Source: CAYMRB01 sp964392615 | GTDB taxonomy: Bacteria > Planctomycetota > UBA8108 | Assembly (NCBI GenBank): GCA_964392615.1 | Contig: CAYMRB010000328.1 | Span: 1-11,807, forward strand | DNA: 11,807 nucleotides | Direction of reading: 5' to 3' | Shown here: positions 5,997-11,807 of the stretch, piece after piece | Numbering within the stretch: position 1 is the stretch's first letter | Layout of the letters: every line of letters starts with the position of its first letter | The notes under the pieces: model-generated | What the model was told of the DNA's origin: nothing | The model's input: the letters and a program-made list of their open reading frames with translations, nothing else | Database searches by the model: none | Made by a program: the position numbers and the translations under genes

Positions 5997-6406
5997 TGAG
6001 ACATCGCAAGAGTGGCAAGAAGCTCGGCCGATCGAGCGCGCATCGTCTGGCGTTGAAGCGGAACCTCGTTCGCAGCTTGTTCCTCTCGTTCGGAGAGCAG
6101 GAGCACATCGTCACGACGCTGCAGAAGGCGAAGTTCGCCCGTTCGTTCGCCGAGAAGTTGATCACGCTCGGCAAGGAAAAGACGCTGCACAACTACCGCC
6201 GAGGTTTGAAGCTGCTGCGCGACGAGGACGCCGTGCACATGCTCTTCGAGCACATCGGGCCGCGCTACCGCGAGCGCCCCGGCGGCTACACGCGGATCAT
6301 CCGCACTGCGAACAAGCGCCTTGGCGACAAGGCGACGCAGGTCCTCTTCGGTTTCGTGCGCGAGGAGCTCGCCGCGGAGGTCCCGGTCGAGAGCGACGCG
6401 GAGTAG
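5996..6406 (+). CDS. rplQ: 50S ribosomal protein bL17
   Basis: Large-subunit protein near the peptide exit tunnel opening. It has 136 residues and opens MRHRKSGKKLGRSSAHRLAL, with R-N-L-V-R-S-L-F shortly after, the usual bL17 start. The later blocks EKLITLGKEK and GGYTRIIRTANKRLGDKA also fit the family, and the tail is acidic (VESDAE). It is the last gene of the alpha operon, overlapping rpoA by one base, and is followed within 30 nt by a strong terminator. Confidence 0.97.
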   Translation: MRHRKSGKKLGRSSAHRLALKRNLVRSLFLSFGEQEHIVTTLQKAKFARSFAEKLITLGKEKTLHNYRRGLKLLRDEDAVHMLFEHIGPRYRERPGGYTRIIRTANKRLGDKATQVLFGFVREELAAEVPVESDAE

Positions 6407-6435
6407 CGTCCGACCGCCTCGAGGCGAACGAGACA

Positions 6436-6479
6436 GCGCGTCGGCAGATCGAGAGTTCTGCCGACGCGCCGTTTTCGTT
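6436..6479 (+). terminator. Rho-independent terminator of the alpha operon
   Basis: A perfect 13-bp stem, GCGCGTCGGCAGA (6436-6448) with TCTGCCGACGCGC (6457-6469), has an 8-nt loop. It is followed by CGTTTTCGTT, a short T-run. It lies 29 nt after the rplQ stop, as expected for the operon end. Confidence 0.9.
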
Positions 6480-6568
6480 GGGGCGGGAGCTGGAGGGCGA
6501 GGGCGGACGAGGCGGGAGGGGGCACGCTTGCGCCCGAGGGGCGACGACGCTTGAATACCCGTTGGCAC

Positions 6569-6621
6569 TCGGACGTCCGAAGTCGCCAGGTGCGTATAGC
6601 TGCACATCGCCGCACATCGCC
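6569..6621. promoter_or_regulatory. Palindrome and tandem repeat upstream of the isomerase gene
   Basis: TCGGACGTCCGA (6569-6580) is a perfect 12-bp palindrome that could be an operator. A 10-bp unit GCACATCGCC occurs twice in tandem (6602-6611, 6612-6621). A TATAGC at 6595-6600 could be a -10 box, but no -35 box is found at the right distance. The rest of 6480-6651 shows nothing I can name. Confidence 0.3.
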
Positions 6622-6638
6622 GGGAGCGTGTCGAACGG

Positions 6639-6646
6639 AAGGAGGT
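6639..6646 (+). promoter_or_regulatory. Very strong Shine-Dalgarno site
   Basis: AAGGAGGT lies 5 nt before the ATG at 6652, a full match to the anti-Shine-Dalgarno core. It decides the start against the upstream in-frame ATG at 6478, whose extension overlaps the terminator region. Confidence 0.85.
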
Positions 6647-6651
6647 CGCAC

Positions 6652-7647
6652 ATGCGAGCCACGACGGGGATCACGTGTGTCGTTCTAGTGGCCGTGCTGG
6701 GCGCGTTCGGCCAGCGAGATCGAGGCGTCGCGCAGGATGGTGCCGGCGTCGCCGCGCCGCAGGAGGCGAAGGAGGCTCCTGCTCTGCCGCCCGGAGTCTA
6801 CGCTCGGATCGACGGGCGGGACGTCACCGAGAAGGAGTACTCCGAGTATCTTCTCGCGAGCATCGGCAAGCGGCATCTCGATGAGTACATCGACCGGCTG
6901 TTGATCGAGGCTGCGGCGCGGAGTCGCGGGATCGTCGTCACGCCGGAGGAGGTCGACGCGCTGGTCGAGGAGCGCATCGAGCGCACGGTTCGCGGCATCT
7001 GGGGCGGGGACCGCGACAAGTTCCTGGCTGCGCTCGCGAAGCGGCGCACGACGCTCGAGGAGAAGCGCGCGCAGGACCGGCAGGAGATCTACTTCAACCG
7101 TCTGCTCGAGAAGCTGGTGCTGAAGTCGCGCGAGCTGACGCCGGAGGTGTTGCGCCGGGAGTTCGAGCGCGCGTACGGCCCGGGTGGCGTGCAGTACGAG
7201 ATTCGCCACATCCTCGTCTCGACGCGCAAGCGGACCGGGCCGGACGGCGTGACGCTGCCGGGGCGTACCGATGCGGAGGCCAAGGAGCGAGCCGCGAAGA
7301 TCCGCCAGAGCCTCCTGGCGGGCGGCGACTTCGCCCAGCTCGTCAAGAGGTACTCGGACGACTCGTTCACGCGGCCGAACGACGGTCGCATTCCGCTCTA
7401 CCGCGCTGATTTCTACGGTGCCGAGTTTCACGCGGCGGTCGGGGGGCTGACGAAGGAGGCCCCGTTGAGCGGCGTCGTCCGGTCGCGACGGGGGCTGCAC
7501 CTGATCCAGCTGCTCGACAAGCGCGAGACCGAGTTCGACTCCGTGCGCAAGGAAGTCGAGGAGCGGGCTCGCAATCGGCCGCCGACGGTCGACGAGGAGC
7601 GGGCGTTCCTGCGCGGCTTGCGGGCGGCGGCGAAGATCGTCCGGTAG
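6652..7647 (+). CDS. Exported parvulin-type peptidyl-prolyl cis-trans isomerase (SurA/PpiC-like)
   Basis: Folding catalyst or chaperone for exported proteins. It has 331 residues. Residues 1-27 form a signal peptide (a short basic start, a Val/Leu-rich core, cleavage near AFG20 or GVA27). Residues 49-170 resemble the helical SurA N-terminal part (VYARIDGRDVTEKEYSEYLL, then YIDRLLIEAAARSRGIVVTP). About residues 182-295 are one parvulin domain: YEIRHILVSTRK, AKIRQSLLAGGDFAQLVKRY, SDDSFTRPNDGRIPLY, and the C-terminal SRRGLHLIQLLDKRE. There is a single parvulin domain, unlike the two of SurA, with a basic C terminus. Lack of a lipobox suggests a soluble periplasmic protein. It has its own strong ribosome site and lies after the alpha-operon terminator. 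Whether it is an active isomerase or only a chaperone cannot be told. Confidence 0.88.
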   Translation: MRATTGITCVVLVAVLGAFGQRDRGVAQDGAGVAAPQEAKEAPALPPGVYARIDGRDVTEKEYSEYLLASIGKRHLDEYIDRLLIEAAARSRGIVVTPEEVDALVEERIERTVRGIWGGDRDKFLAALAKRRTTLEEKRAQDRQEIYFNRLLEKLVLKSRELTPEVLRREFERAYGPGGVQYEIRHILVSTRKRTGPDGVTLPGRTDAEAKERAAKIRQSLLAGGDFAQLVKRYSDDSFTRPNDGRIPLYRADFYGAEFHAAVGGLTKEAPLSGVVRSRRGLHLIQLLDKRETEFDSVRKEVEERARNRPPTVDEERAFLRGLRAAAKIVR

Positions 7648-7705
7648 CGAGAATCCGGGTTCTGCTTCCTCGGCTGTCGCCTCGGAGGCAGAACCCGGAT
7701 TCTCG
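7648..7705. terminator. Long palindrome abutting the isomerase stop codon
   Basis: An 18-bp perfect inverted repeat, CGAGAATCCGGGTTCTGC (7648-7665) with its complement at 7688-7705, continues inward 4 more pairs (one G-U) to give a 22-bp stem around a 14-nt loop. The arm begins on the base after the TAG. No T-run follows, so it could be a terminator of unusual type, an mRNA-stabilising stem, or a palindromic repeat element. Confidence 0.7.
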
Positions 7706-7763
7706 CTTGGGCTCTCGGCGGACGGCTGCTGCGGGATTCGGTTGTCTTCCTTGGGGCCGAGGG

Positions 7764-7849
7764 GGGCGCTTTGCGCCCAGGAGAGGAGTTTTCGTGTGAG
7801 GTCGCCGGGGCGGATCCGGGGGAGGGCGCTTTGCGCCCTGGAGAGGAGT
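7764..7849. repeat. Pair of hairpin repeats spaced 60 bp apart
   Basis: A 26-bp unit occurs at 7764-7789 and 7824-7849 with one mismatch. Each unit is a 6-bp hairpin GGGCGC, loop TTT, GCGCCC, followed by A/T and then GGAGAGGAGT. The offset is exactly 60 bp. The GGAGAGGAG of the second copy can act as ribosome site for the next gene. A looser relative (GGGCACGCTTGCGCCC, 6520-6535) lies upstream of the isomerase. The rest of 7706-7860 shows no gene. Confidence 0.7.
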
Positions 7850-7860
7850 CTTGCTTGAGG

Positions 7861-8880
7861 ATGTCGGGTGTTTTCAGTAGGTGGCGCGTTGTGACGTCTT
7901 TTCCCTGCCGGGCGGTGACCGTCGGCGCGGGGCTTGCCGTGGCCCTGGCGCTCTGCGGCTGCTCTACGTTGCCGCGCGCGGTGCCCGGTCGTCCGGCGGA
8001 GCCTCTGGAGTCGGGGCGAGTGGAGGCCTTGCGCCCGCGGGGGGGCGGGTTCGGTCTGGAGCTCGCGGAGGTCGAGGTCTGCGACGCGTGGCGACGCTGC
8101 GAGTTCGGGTTTTGGACGTATTGCGAGGTCGCGGGTGATCTGCGGTGGGTCACGGGGGATTGCTACCTCGCGAGCCAGCCGTCGGCTGCTCCACTGGTCG
8201 TGCTGTCTCCGATCCTCGCGGGCACGGTCAACGACTACCTCGCGACCCGCTACTTCGCCGAGGCTGCCGCCGAGAGCGGCCTGCACGCCTTCTTCCTCCA
8301 CCAGGAGGAGGTCATCCTCGACGGGCGACGTGACGCGTTCGACCTCGAGGCGCGGATCCGGCAGAGTCTGCGGGATACGCTGGCGGCGCTCGACCTGCTC
8401 GTGGCGCGGCCCGAGGTCGACGCGACGCGTCTCGGCTCGATCGGCATCAGCTTCGGCGCCATCAAGAACGTGCTGCTCGTGGCCGTGGAGCCGCGTCTGC
8501 GTGCGAATGCCTTCGCGATGGCCGGGGCTGACCTGGCACGCATCGTGCTGGAGTCCCGCGAGACCCTCGTGCTCGAGTATCTGCGCGCCCGGCGGGAGCG
8601 CGACGGGCTCGAGCCGGCCGCCGTGGCGGCGGAGATCGGACGCTGGTACCGTTCGCGGCCCGGGGAGTTCGCCCGATCGGTCGAGAATGACCGCGTTCTG
8701 ATGCTCCTGGGGCGCCTGGACGACAAGGTGCCGTACGCCGCTGGGCTCGTCCTGCGCGAGCGCCTCGGCGAGCCGAAGACGCATCTTTTCCCGCTGGGGC
8801 ACTACACGGCCGCGCTGATCGCGCCGTGGGCTGCGAGCGTCGCGTGCGACTGGATTCGCGCGCGGCTGGGCGCTCTCTGA
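7861..8880 (+). CDS. Probable lipoprotein alpha/beta hydrolase
   Basis: Predicted hydrolase of unknown substrate, likely anchored to a membrane. It has 339 residues from the ATG at 7861; a TTG at 7855 in the same frame is better spaced from the ribosome site GGAGAGGAG (7840-7848). The N terminus has a signal with a lipobox-like LCGC ending at Cys33 or so (VALALCGCSTLP). The catalytic pattern fits the fold: nucleophile elbow GISFG with Ser197, Asp at 287 or 288 (GRLDDKVP), His314 (LGHYTA). PLVVLSPILAG and TVNDYLATRYFAE would be the early strand and helix. The middle (about 220-275) is a helical, charged insertion. I do not recognise a named family; dienelactone-hydrolase-like or an esterase/peptidase are possible. 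It stands alone, and no promoter was seen in front of it. Confidence 0.75.
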   Translation: MSGVFSRWRVVTSFPCRAVTVGAGLAVALALCGCSTLPRAVPGRPAEPLESGRVEALRPRGGGFGLELAEVEVCDAWRRCEFGFWTYCEVAGDLRWVTGDCYLASQPSAAPLVVLSPILAGTVNDYLATRYFAEAAAESGLHAFFLHQEEVILDGRRDAFDLEARIRQSLRDTLAALDLLVARPEVDATRLGSIGISFGAIKNVLLVAVEPRLRANAFAMAGADLARIVLESRETLVLEYLRARRERDGLEPAAVAAEIGRWYRSRPGEFARSVENDRVLMLLGRLDDKVPYAAGLVLRERLGEPKTHLFPLGHYTAALIAPWAASVACDWIRARLGAL

Positions 8881-8998
8881 CGCGCGTCCAGCTGCCTCGC
8901 AGCGAAGGCCGGTCGCTCGGCGACACTGCCGTTCCCCTAACTTCTCACTGAGGCTCGGCTGGTTTCGGAGAGTTCGCACGAACCCGAGCGCGTGAGCG

Positions 8999-9028
8999 TT
9001 GACGCGCCGGTGAGTCGTCTGGTAGCCT
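8999..9028 (+). promoter_or_regulatory. Weak promoter candidate
   Basis: TTGACG (8999-9004) and TAGCCT (9023-9028) lie 18 bp apart. The -35 is good (5 of 6); the -10 keeps only its outer key bases. A transcript from here would run about 115 nt to the T-run at 9147-9151. Confidence 0.3.
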
Positions 9029-9047
9029 GGACTCCTGATGCTGAGTT

Positions 9048-9076
9048 ACCGGATGGGTCTGAAGCACCGGATGGGT
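9048..9076. repeat. Two 11-bp direct repeats
   Basis: ACCGGATGGGT occurs at 9048-9058 and 9066-9076, an offset of 18 bp. This could be a pair of protein-binding sites, or chance. Confidence 0.4.
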
Positions 9077-9108
9077 ACGATCCCGAGCCGCGTAGCGCGC
9101 CCCTCGGC

Positions 9109-9151
9109 GGGCCGTGACGGCCCTTGAGGGCCGTCGAAGACGCTGCTTTTT
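9109..9151 (+). terminator. Three-armed inverted repeat and T-run, possible terminator
   Basis: GACGGCCC (9116-9123), loop TTGA, GGGCCGTC (9128-9135) is a perfect 8-bp stem. The arm GGGCCGT also occurs at 9109-9115, so the middle arm has two possible partners. CGTC (9132-9135) could instead pair with GACG (9139-9142). A run of five T lies at 9147-9151, 11 nt from the main stem, too far for a textbook terminator. Confidence 0.45.
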
Positions 9152-9163
9152 GGGAACTTCCGT

Positions 9164-9192
9164 TTGACTCCCCATCTTGTGCTCAGTATCAT
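9164..9192 (+). promoter_or_regulatory. Sigma70-type promoter for the secreted-protein gene
   Basis: TTGACT (9164-9169) and TATCAT (9187-9192) are separated by 17 bp, the optimal spacing; each box matches 5 of 6 consensus bases. Transcription would start near 9199, giving a leader of about 495 nt before the ATG at 9694. This is the only well-formed promoter in the gap. Confidence 0.75.
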
Positions 9193-9198
9193 GGCGAC

Positions 9199-9693
9199 TT
9201 GTACGTTTGGGATTAACACCCGAGATCCGCTCATCGCGATGCGTTTATCGTTGGCGCGGTGAGTCGCCCGAATAGCCTCTCGAGAGAGGCTCCCGAGTGG
9301 GGGCCGCTCGAAGGTGTTTGGAAAGCTGGAGGCGCGGCGAGCCGCGCGCCAGTGCGGCCCCTGTAGGGTGGGGCGTGAGCCGGGTGTGCGAGTGCCGGAG
9401 GAGTCCTTAGCTTTGGACCAACGGGTTTCCGCGAGTCAGCTCGGGACATGCTTCGGCACGGTGACGTCCCCGGAGGGCGCCGCAAGGCGTGACGGGAGGC
9501 GTCAGATCGACTTCAACACGAGAAAACCACTGTCTGTCCATACCTGTTCTCAGGGAGGTGTGTGCTTCGTTCGGTCGCAGGCCCGTCCTGTACGGATCTG
9601 TGCGACGACACGGTTCTGCAGGACACCGTAGGGGCCCTGTCAGAAGTCTAGGGTGAAATCAAGGTTCGGCCTGTTCTGCCTCGAGGAGGAAAA
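9199..9693 (+). ncRNA. Long structured leader RNA, class unknown
   Basis: About 495 nt lie between the promoter and the secreted-protein gene. Helices read by eye: AGCCTCT/AGAGGCT (9274-9280/9285-9291); GGGGCCGC/GCGGCCCC (9300-9307/9354-9361) enclosing GCGCGG/CCGCGC (9332-9337/9342-9347); GTCC/GGAC (9403-9406/9415-9418); CGAG/CTCG (9432-9435/9440-9443). A composite stem lies at 9462-9504: TGACG with CGTCA, TCCC with GGGA, then GCGCC and GGCGT around a GCAA tetraloop. Two of the hairpins share a CGAG loop. I find no match to a riboswitch consensus I know. A 105-codon frame (9314-9631) is open but its product is Arg/Cys/Ser-rich and unfamiliar. An AGGAGG site (9684-9689) lies 4 nt before the ATG. 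Confidence 0.45.
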
Positions 9694-11709
9694 ATGAAAC
9701 AACAGAGGTTCTTGGGTTTCTCGCTGGTCTGTCTGCTCGCCTGCGCGCCGTACGCGTTGGCTCAGGACAGCATCTCGGTGGGAGATGACACGGTCGAAAT
9801 CGGCCAGACCGCGAGCGTCGACATCACGGTGTCGAGCGCTGCGGAGGTGCAAGGCTTCGTCGCCGCGTTGTCGTGGAACGGCGGCGTCGCCACCGGCAGC
9901 GCCCTGACCGCGAAGGATCAGGTAGGTGAGGCGCTCGAGGGCGCCGATGTCATCGTGACGCGGGTCGAAGCCGACTACGCCGTCATCGGCGTGGTGCTCG
10001 ACACGGACGGCATGGGCGTCTCGGCCCTGCCGACCGGCGACAGCGTCGTCGCGACTCTCGACGCCGTCTGTGGCGGCTCGGAAGGCTCGACGCCGGTCGA
10101 CCTGGTCGACGCCACGTACGCGTCGGTTGATGGCGGCCCGCTGCTCGACAACGTTCTCGTGATCGGCGGCCAGTCGATCGGTGTCAGCGACAGCCTCGGG
10201 CTCAACTCGGGCTCGATCACCTGCACGCTTCCCCCGGATACGATCACGATCGAGTCGGGTGGCAACCCGGTTGATCCGTACAGCCCGTGCGGTGACATTC
10301 GCGTGCTCATGTCGAACCAGCGCCCCGTCGAGGGCTTCGTCACGGCGATCGCGAACGGCGCGGGCCTGACGCTGACCGACATTCAGCTCGGCGCCGCGGC
10401 TGCCGCGGCCGACTTCTCCGCGACGGAGATCGACGCGGCTGGCGGTACGTTCGGTGTGGTCATGGACCTGATCGATCCGGAGCCGATGGGCCCGGTCATC
10501 GATGCGGGTGCCGATCAGCACATCGCGACGTACACGTACTGCTGTGATCCGGAGCTCGGTGTCAACGAGACGGCTGACGTCGCGCTCGAGTTCGTCGACG
10601 GCACGCTCGGCGCGCCGCCGAAGGACAACATCCTCGTCATCGGTGGTCTGTCGATCGGCCAGAGCGACGGCATCATTCTCGAGAATGGTATCTTCACGTG
10701 CTCGGGACCGACGGTCCCTCCGGTTGAGGATTGTGGCGACGGCGTCGACAACGACGGCGACAGCCTGGTCGACTGCGAGGATCCGGACTGCGCCAACGAT
10801 CGCGTCAACTGCCCGCCGGAGCCCAGCGACATCACGTTCGTCGTCGGCGCCTGTGGCGGTGGTGCCCTCGAGGCCTCCCGTGGCGAGTCGATCGACGTCT
10901 CCTTCGGCCTCGTGATCAACGAGGACGGCGCCGCGGGTCATGGTCAGCTCGACCATATCCAGGGTTTCTCGATGGCGGTCACGTACTGCGACCTGCTGAC
11001 CTGTGTCAGCGAGGACCTCGACATCTCGGGGACGATCCTCGAGGCGCTCGGCGCCGAGTTCGTCAGCCTGCAGTGCGACAACGGTCCGGAGGACGGTGAC
11101 GGCCGCGAGCTCATCATCGGTGTGCTCATCGACGCTCTGCCGCCGTTCGACGGCGCCACGATCGCCCCGTCGTTCCTCAACGAGGTGCAGTCGATTGGCT
11201 GCGTCACGTTCGACGTCAGCATGGACGCGGCGTGCGGCGACGAGTGCTGCATCGAGTTCGTCGATGGCATCAATGGTGCCGGTCGCGTGCCGATCAAGAA
11301 CCTGATCTCGCACGAGAACCACTCGGCGAGCCCGCAGTTCGAGGCTGGCTGCGTCCAGATCGTCGAGCGCGAGCGCTTCTTCCGTGGCGACTGCAACTTC
11401 TCGCTCATGGGCATGATGGCGGTCGACGTCTCGGACGCCGCTGCCGTCGTCTCGTACCTCTTCATGGATGGTGCGTGGCACTTCGAGCCGCCCTGTCTGG
11501 ATGCGTGTGACTGCCAGGACGACGGTCGCGTCGACCTCGCGGACGCCGTCTGCATCCTGCAGTACCTGTTCCTCTTCGGCGATCAGCCGCCGGCACCGGG
11601 TCCGGGCTGGGATATCCCGACCCAGGCGGAGACGCCTGCTGGCGAGGATCCGACGGCCGACAAGCTCGATTGCGTCGCGGGTAGGGACTGCGTCCTGATC
11701 CCTCGCTGA
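9694..11709 (+). CDS. Secreted multidomain protein with three cohesin-like repeats and a dockerin-like C terminus
   Basis: Secreted or cell-surface protein of unknown function, 671 residues. Residues 1-23 are a signal peptide ending ALA before QD. Three related beta-domains follow (about 25-178, 180-335, 378-560). Each has an early (V/E/Q)GF-type strand (QGF near 53, EGF near 213, QGF near 423). Each ends with a VDG segment and a (D/K)N(V/I/L)-containing closing part: DNVLVIGGQSIG at 152, DNILVIGGLSIG at 311, and IKNLISHENHSA in the third. Residues 346-377 are an acidic linker (DCGDGVDNDGDSLVDCEDPD) like calcium-binding thrombospondin-3-type or myxobacterial linkers. The C terminus has two dockerin-like segments: a variant first loop at D566 and a canonical second one at D606 (DCQDDGRVDLADA). 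It is Cys-rich and acidic. This architecture is common in Planctomycetota exoproteins. Confidence 0.85.
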   Translation: MKQQRFLGFSLVCLLACAPYALAQDSISVGDDTVEIGQTASVDITVSSAAEVQGFVAALSWNGGVATGSALTAKDQVGEALEGADVIVTRVEADYAVIGVVLDTDGMGVSALPTGDSVVATLDAVCGGSEGSTPVDLVDATYASVDGGPLLDNVLVIGGQSIGVSDSLGLNSGSITCTLPPDTITIESGGNPVDPYSPCGDIRVLMSNQRPVEGFVTAIANGAGLTLTDIQLGAAAAAADFSATEIDAAGGTFGVVMDLIDPEPMGPVIDAGADQHIATYTYCCDPELGVNETADVALEFVDGTLGAPPKDNILVIGGLSIGQSDGIILENGIFTCSGPTVPPVEDCGDGVDNDGDSLVDCEDPDCANDRVNCPPEPSDITFVVGACGGGALEASRGESIDVSFGLVINEDGAAGHGQLDHIQGFSMAVTYCDLLTCVSEDLDISGTILEALGAEFVSLQCDNGPEDGDGRELIIGVLIDALPPFDGATIAPSFLNEVQSIGCVTFDVSMDAACGDECCIEFVDGINGAGRVPIKNLISHENHSASPQFEAGCVQIVERERFFRGDCNFSLMGMMAVDVSDAAAVVSYLFMDGAWHFEPPCLDACDCQDDGRVDLADAVCILQYLFLFGDQPPAPGPGWDIPTQAETPAGEDPTADKLDCVAGRDCVLIPR

Positions 11710-11729
11710 TCTGAGCGATTCTCTCGGGG

Positions 11730-11807
11730 TGGGGGCCCCACCGCCCCCCCCCCCCCCCAAATTAGGCAACCCCGGCCCCCCCCCCCCCCCCCCCGCCCGG
11801 GGGGGGG
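11730..11807. other. Poly-C/poly-G contig tail, probably artefact
   Basis: After GGTGGGGGCCCCACC (about 11729-11743), which could be the base of a terminator stem, the sequence becomes long C runs broken by a short AAATTAGGCAA and ends in G runs. Such homopolymer ends are typical of sequencing or assembly error. No conclusions should be drawn from it. Confidence 0.8.

Larger units (their letters stand above)
8881..9163. other. Spacer after the hydrolase gene, no gene seen
   Basis: No open frame here resembles a protein. The stretch holds a weak promoter-like pair, two 11-bp direct repeats and a set of inverted repeats near its end, each listed separately. Apparent minus-strand frames are Arg/Pro-rich and look like chance frames in GC-rich DNA. 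Confidence 0.6.

Noticed and set aside
6561..6600. Sigma54 promoter suggested by TTGGCAC
   Set aside because: The required TTGC-type element at the -12 position is missing.
7764..7849. CRISPR array suggested by the evenly spaced repeats
   Set aside because: There are only two units, the spacing leaves a 34-bp interval with no further repeats, and no cas genes are present.
6685..8979. 764-codon minus-strand frame opposite the isomerase and hydrolase genes
   Set aside because: Very long open frames arise by chance on the opposite strand at this GC content. Its product is Arg/Asp/Leu-rich without domains, and it crosses palindromes and two good genes.
9421..9450. Cobalamin riboswitch suggested by GAGTCAG followed by GGGAC
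   Set aside because: The other conserved blocks of that riboswitch are not found nearby, and the downstream gene has no link to cobalamin.
9640..11769. 709-codon minus-strand frame opposite the secreted protein
   Set aside because: It is the shadow of a Val/Asp/Gly-rich gene with a signal peptide, ribosome site and recognisable domains on the + strand. It begins in the artefactual poly-C end.

Overview
The window is GC-rich bacterial DNA. It carries the distal half of the spc ribosomal-protein operon, the alpha operon, and then three unrelated envelope or secreted genes, all on the + strand. I place it in or near Planctomycetota, probably from a metagenome assembly. The reasons are the C-terminal dockerin-like pattern of the last gene (GDCN, VD(V/L)(S/A)DA, YLF, PPCLDACD, EDPTAD) and a trimmed ribosomal cluster lacking rpmD, adk, infA and rpsD at their usual positions. 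This is inference from remembered family patterns, not from a search.

Layout. Positions 1-2597 hold rpsE (5' end missing), rplO and secY. S5 carries a Gly/Arg-rich N-terminal extension. secY is interrupted by a 10-N scaffold gap that looks like a mis-joined overlap rather than missing sequence. map (methionine aminopeptidase) follows at 2632-3402. A strong sigma70-type promoter with an A/T-rich upstream stretch lies at 3452-3481. It starts a second transcription unit, rpmJ-rpsM-rpsK-rpoA-rplQ, which ends at a clear intrinsic terminator (6436-6479). Several gaps inside these units are long for ribosomal operons and contain stable hairpins without T-tracts, including one that abuts the rpmJ start codon and a 40-nt one just before rpsM.

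From 6480 the content changes. There is an exported parvulin-type peptidyl-prolyl isomerase (6652-7647), a near-perfect palindrome touching its stop codon, a pair of 26-bp hairpin repeats exactly 60 bp apart, and a probable lipoprotein alpha/beta hydrolase (7861-8880). About 0.8 kb without a convincing gene follows (8881-9693). It contains a well-formed promoter at 9164-9192 and a leader of about 495 nt rich in possible RNA helices. That leader precedes a 671-residue secreted protein with three cohesin-like or Ig-like repeats, an acidic Asp/Asn-Gly linker and a dockerin-like C terminus. The last ~70 bases are poly-C/poly-G sequence that looks like an assembly or sequencing artefact.

How the genes work together: the first block makes ribosomal proteins, the SecY translocon channel, the RNA polymerase alpha subunit and the enzyme that removes initiator methionine. 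The second block encodes proteins that would themselves be exported through SecYEG. The best candidates for something undescribed are the structured leader at 9199-9693, the hairpin set within the ribosomal operon, and the RGG-type extension on S5. I saw no tRNA, rRNA, CRISPR array or insertion sequence.
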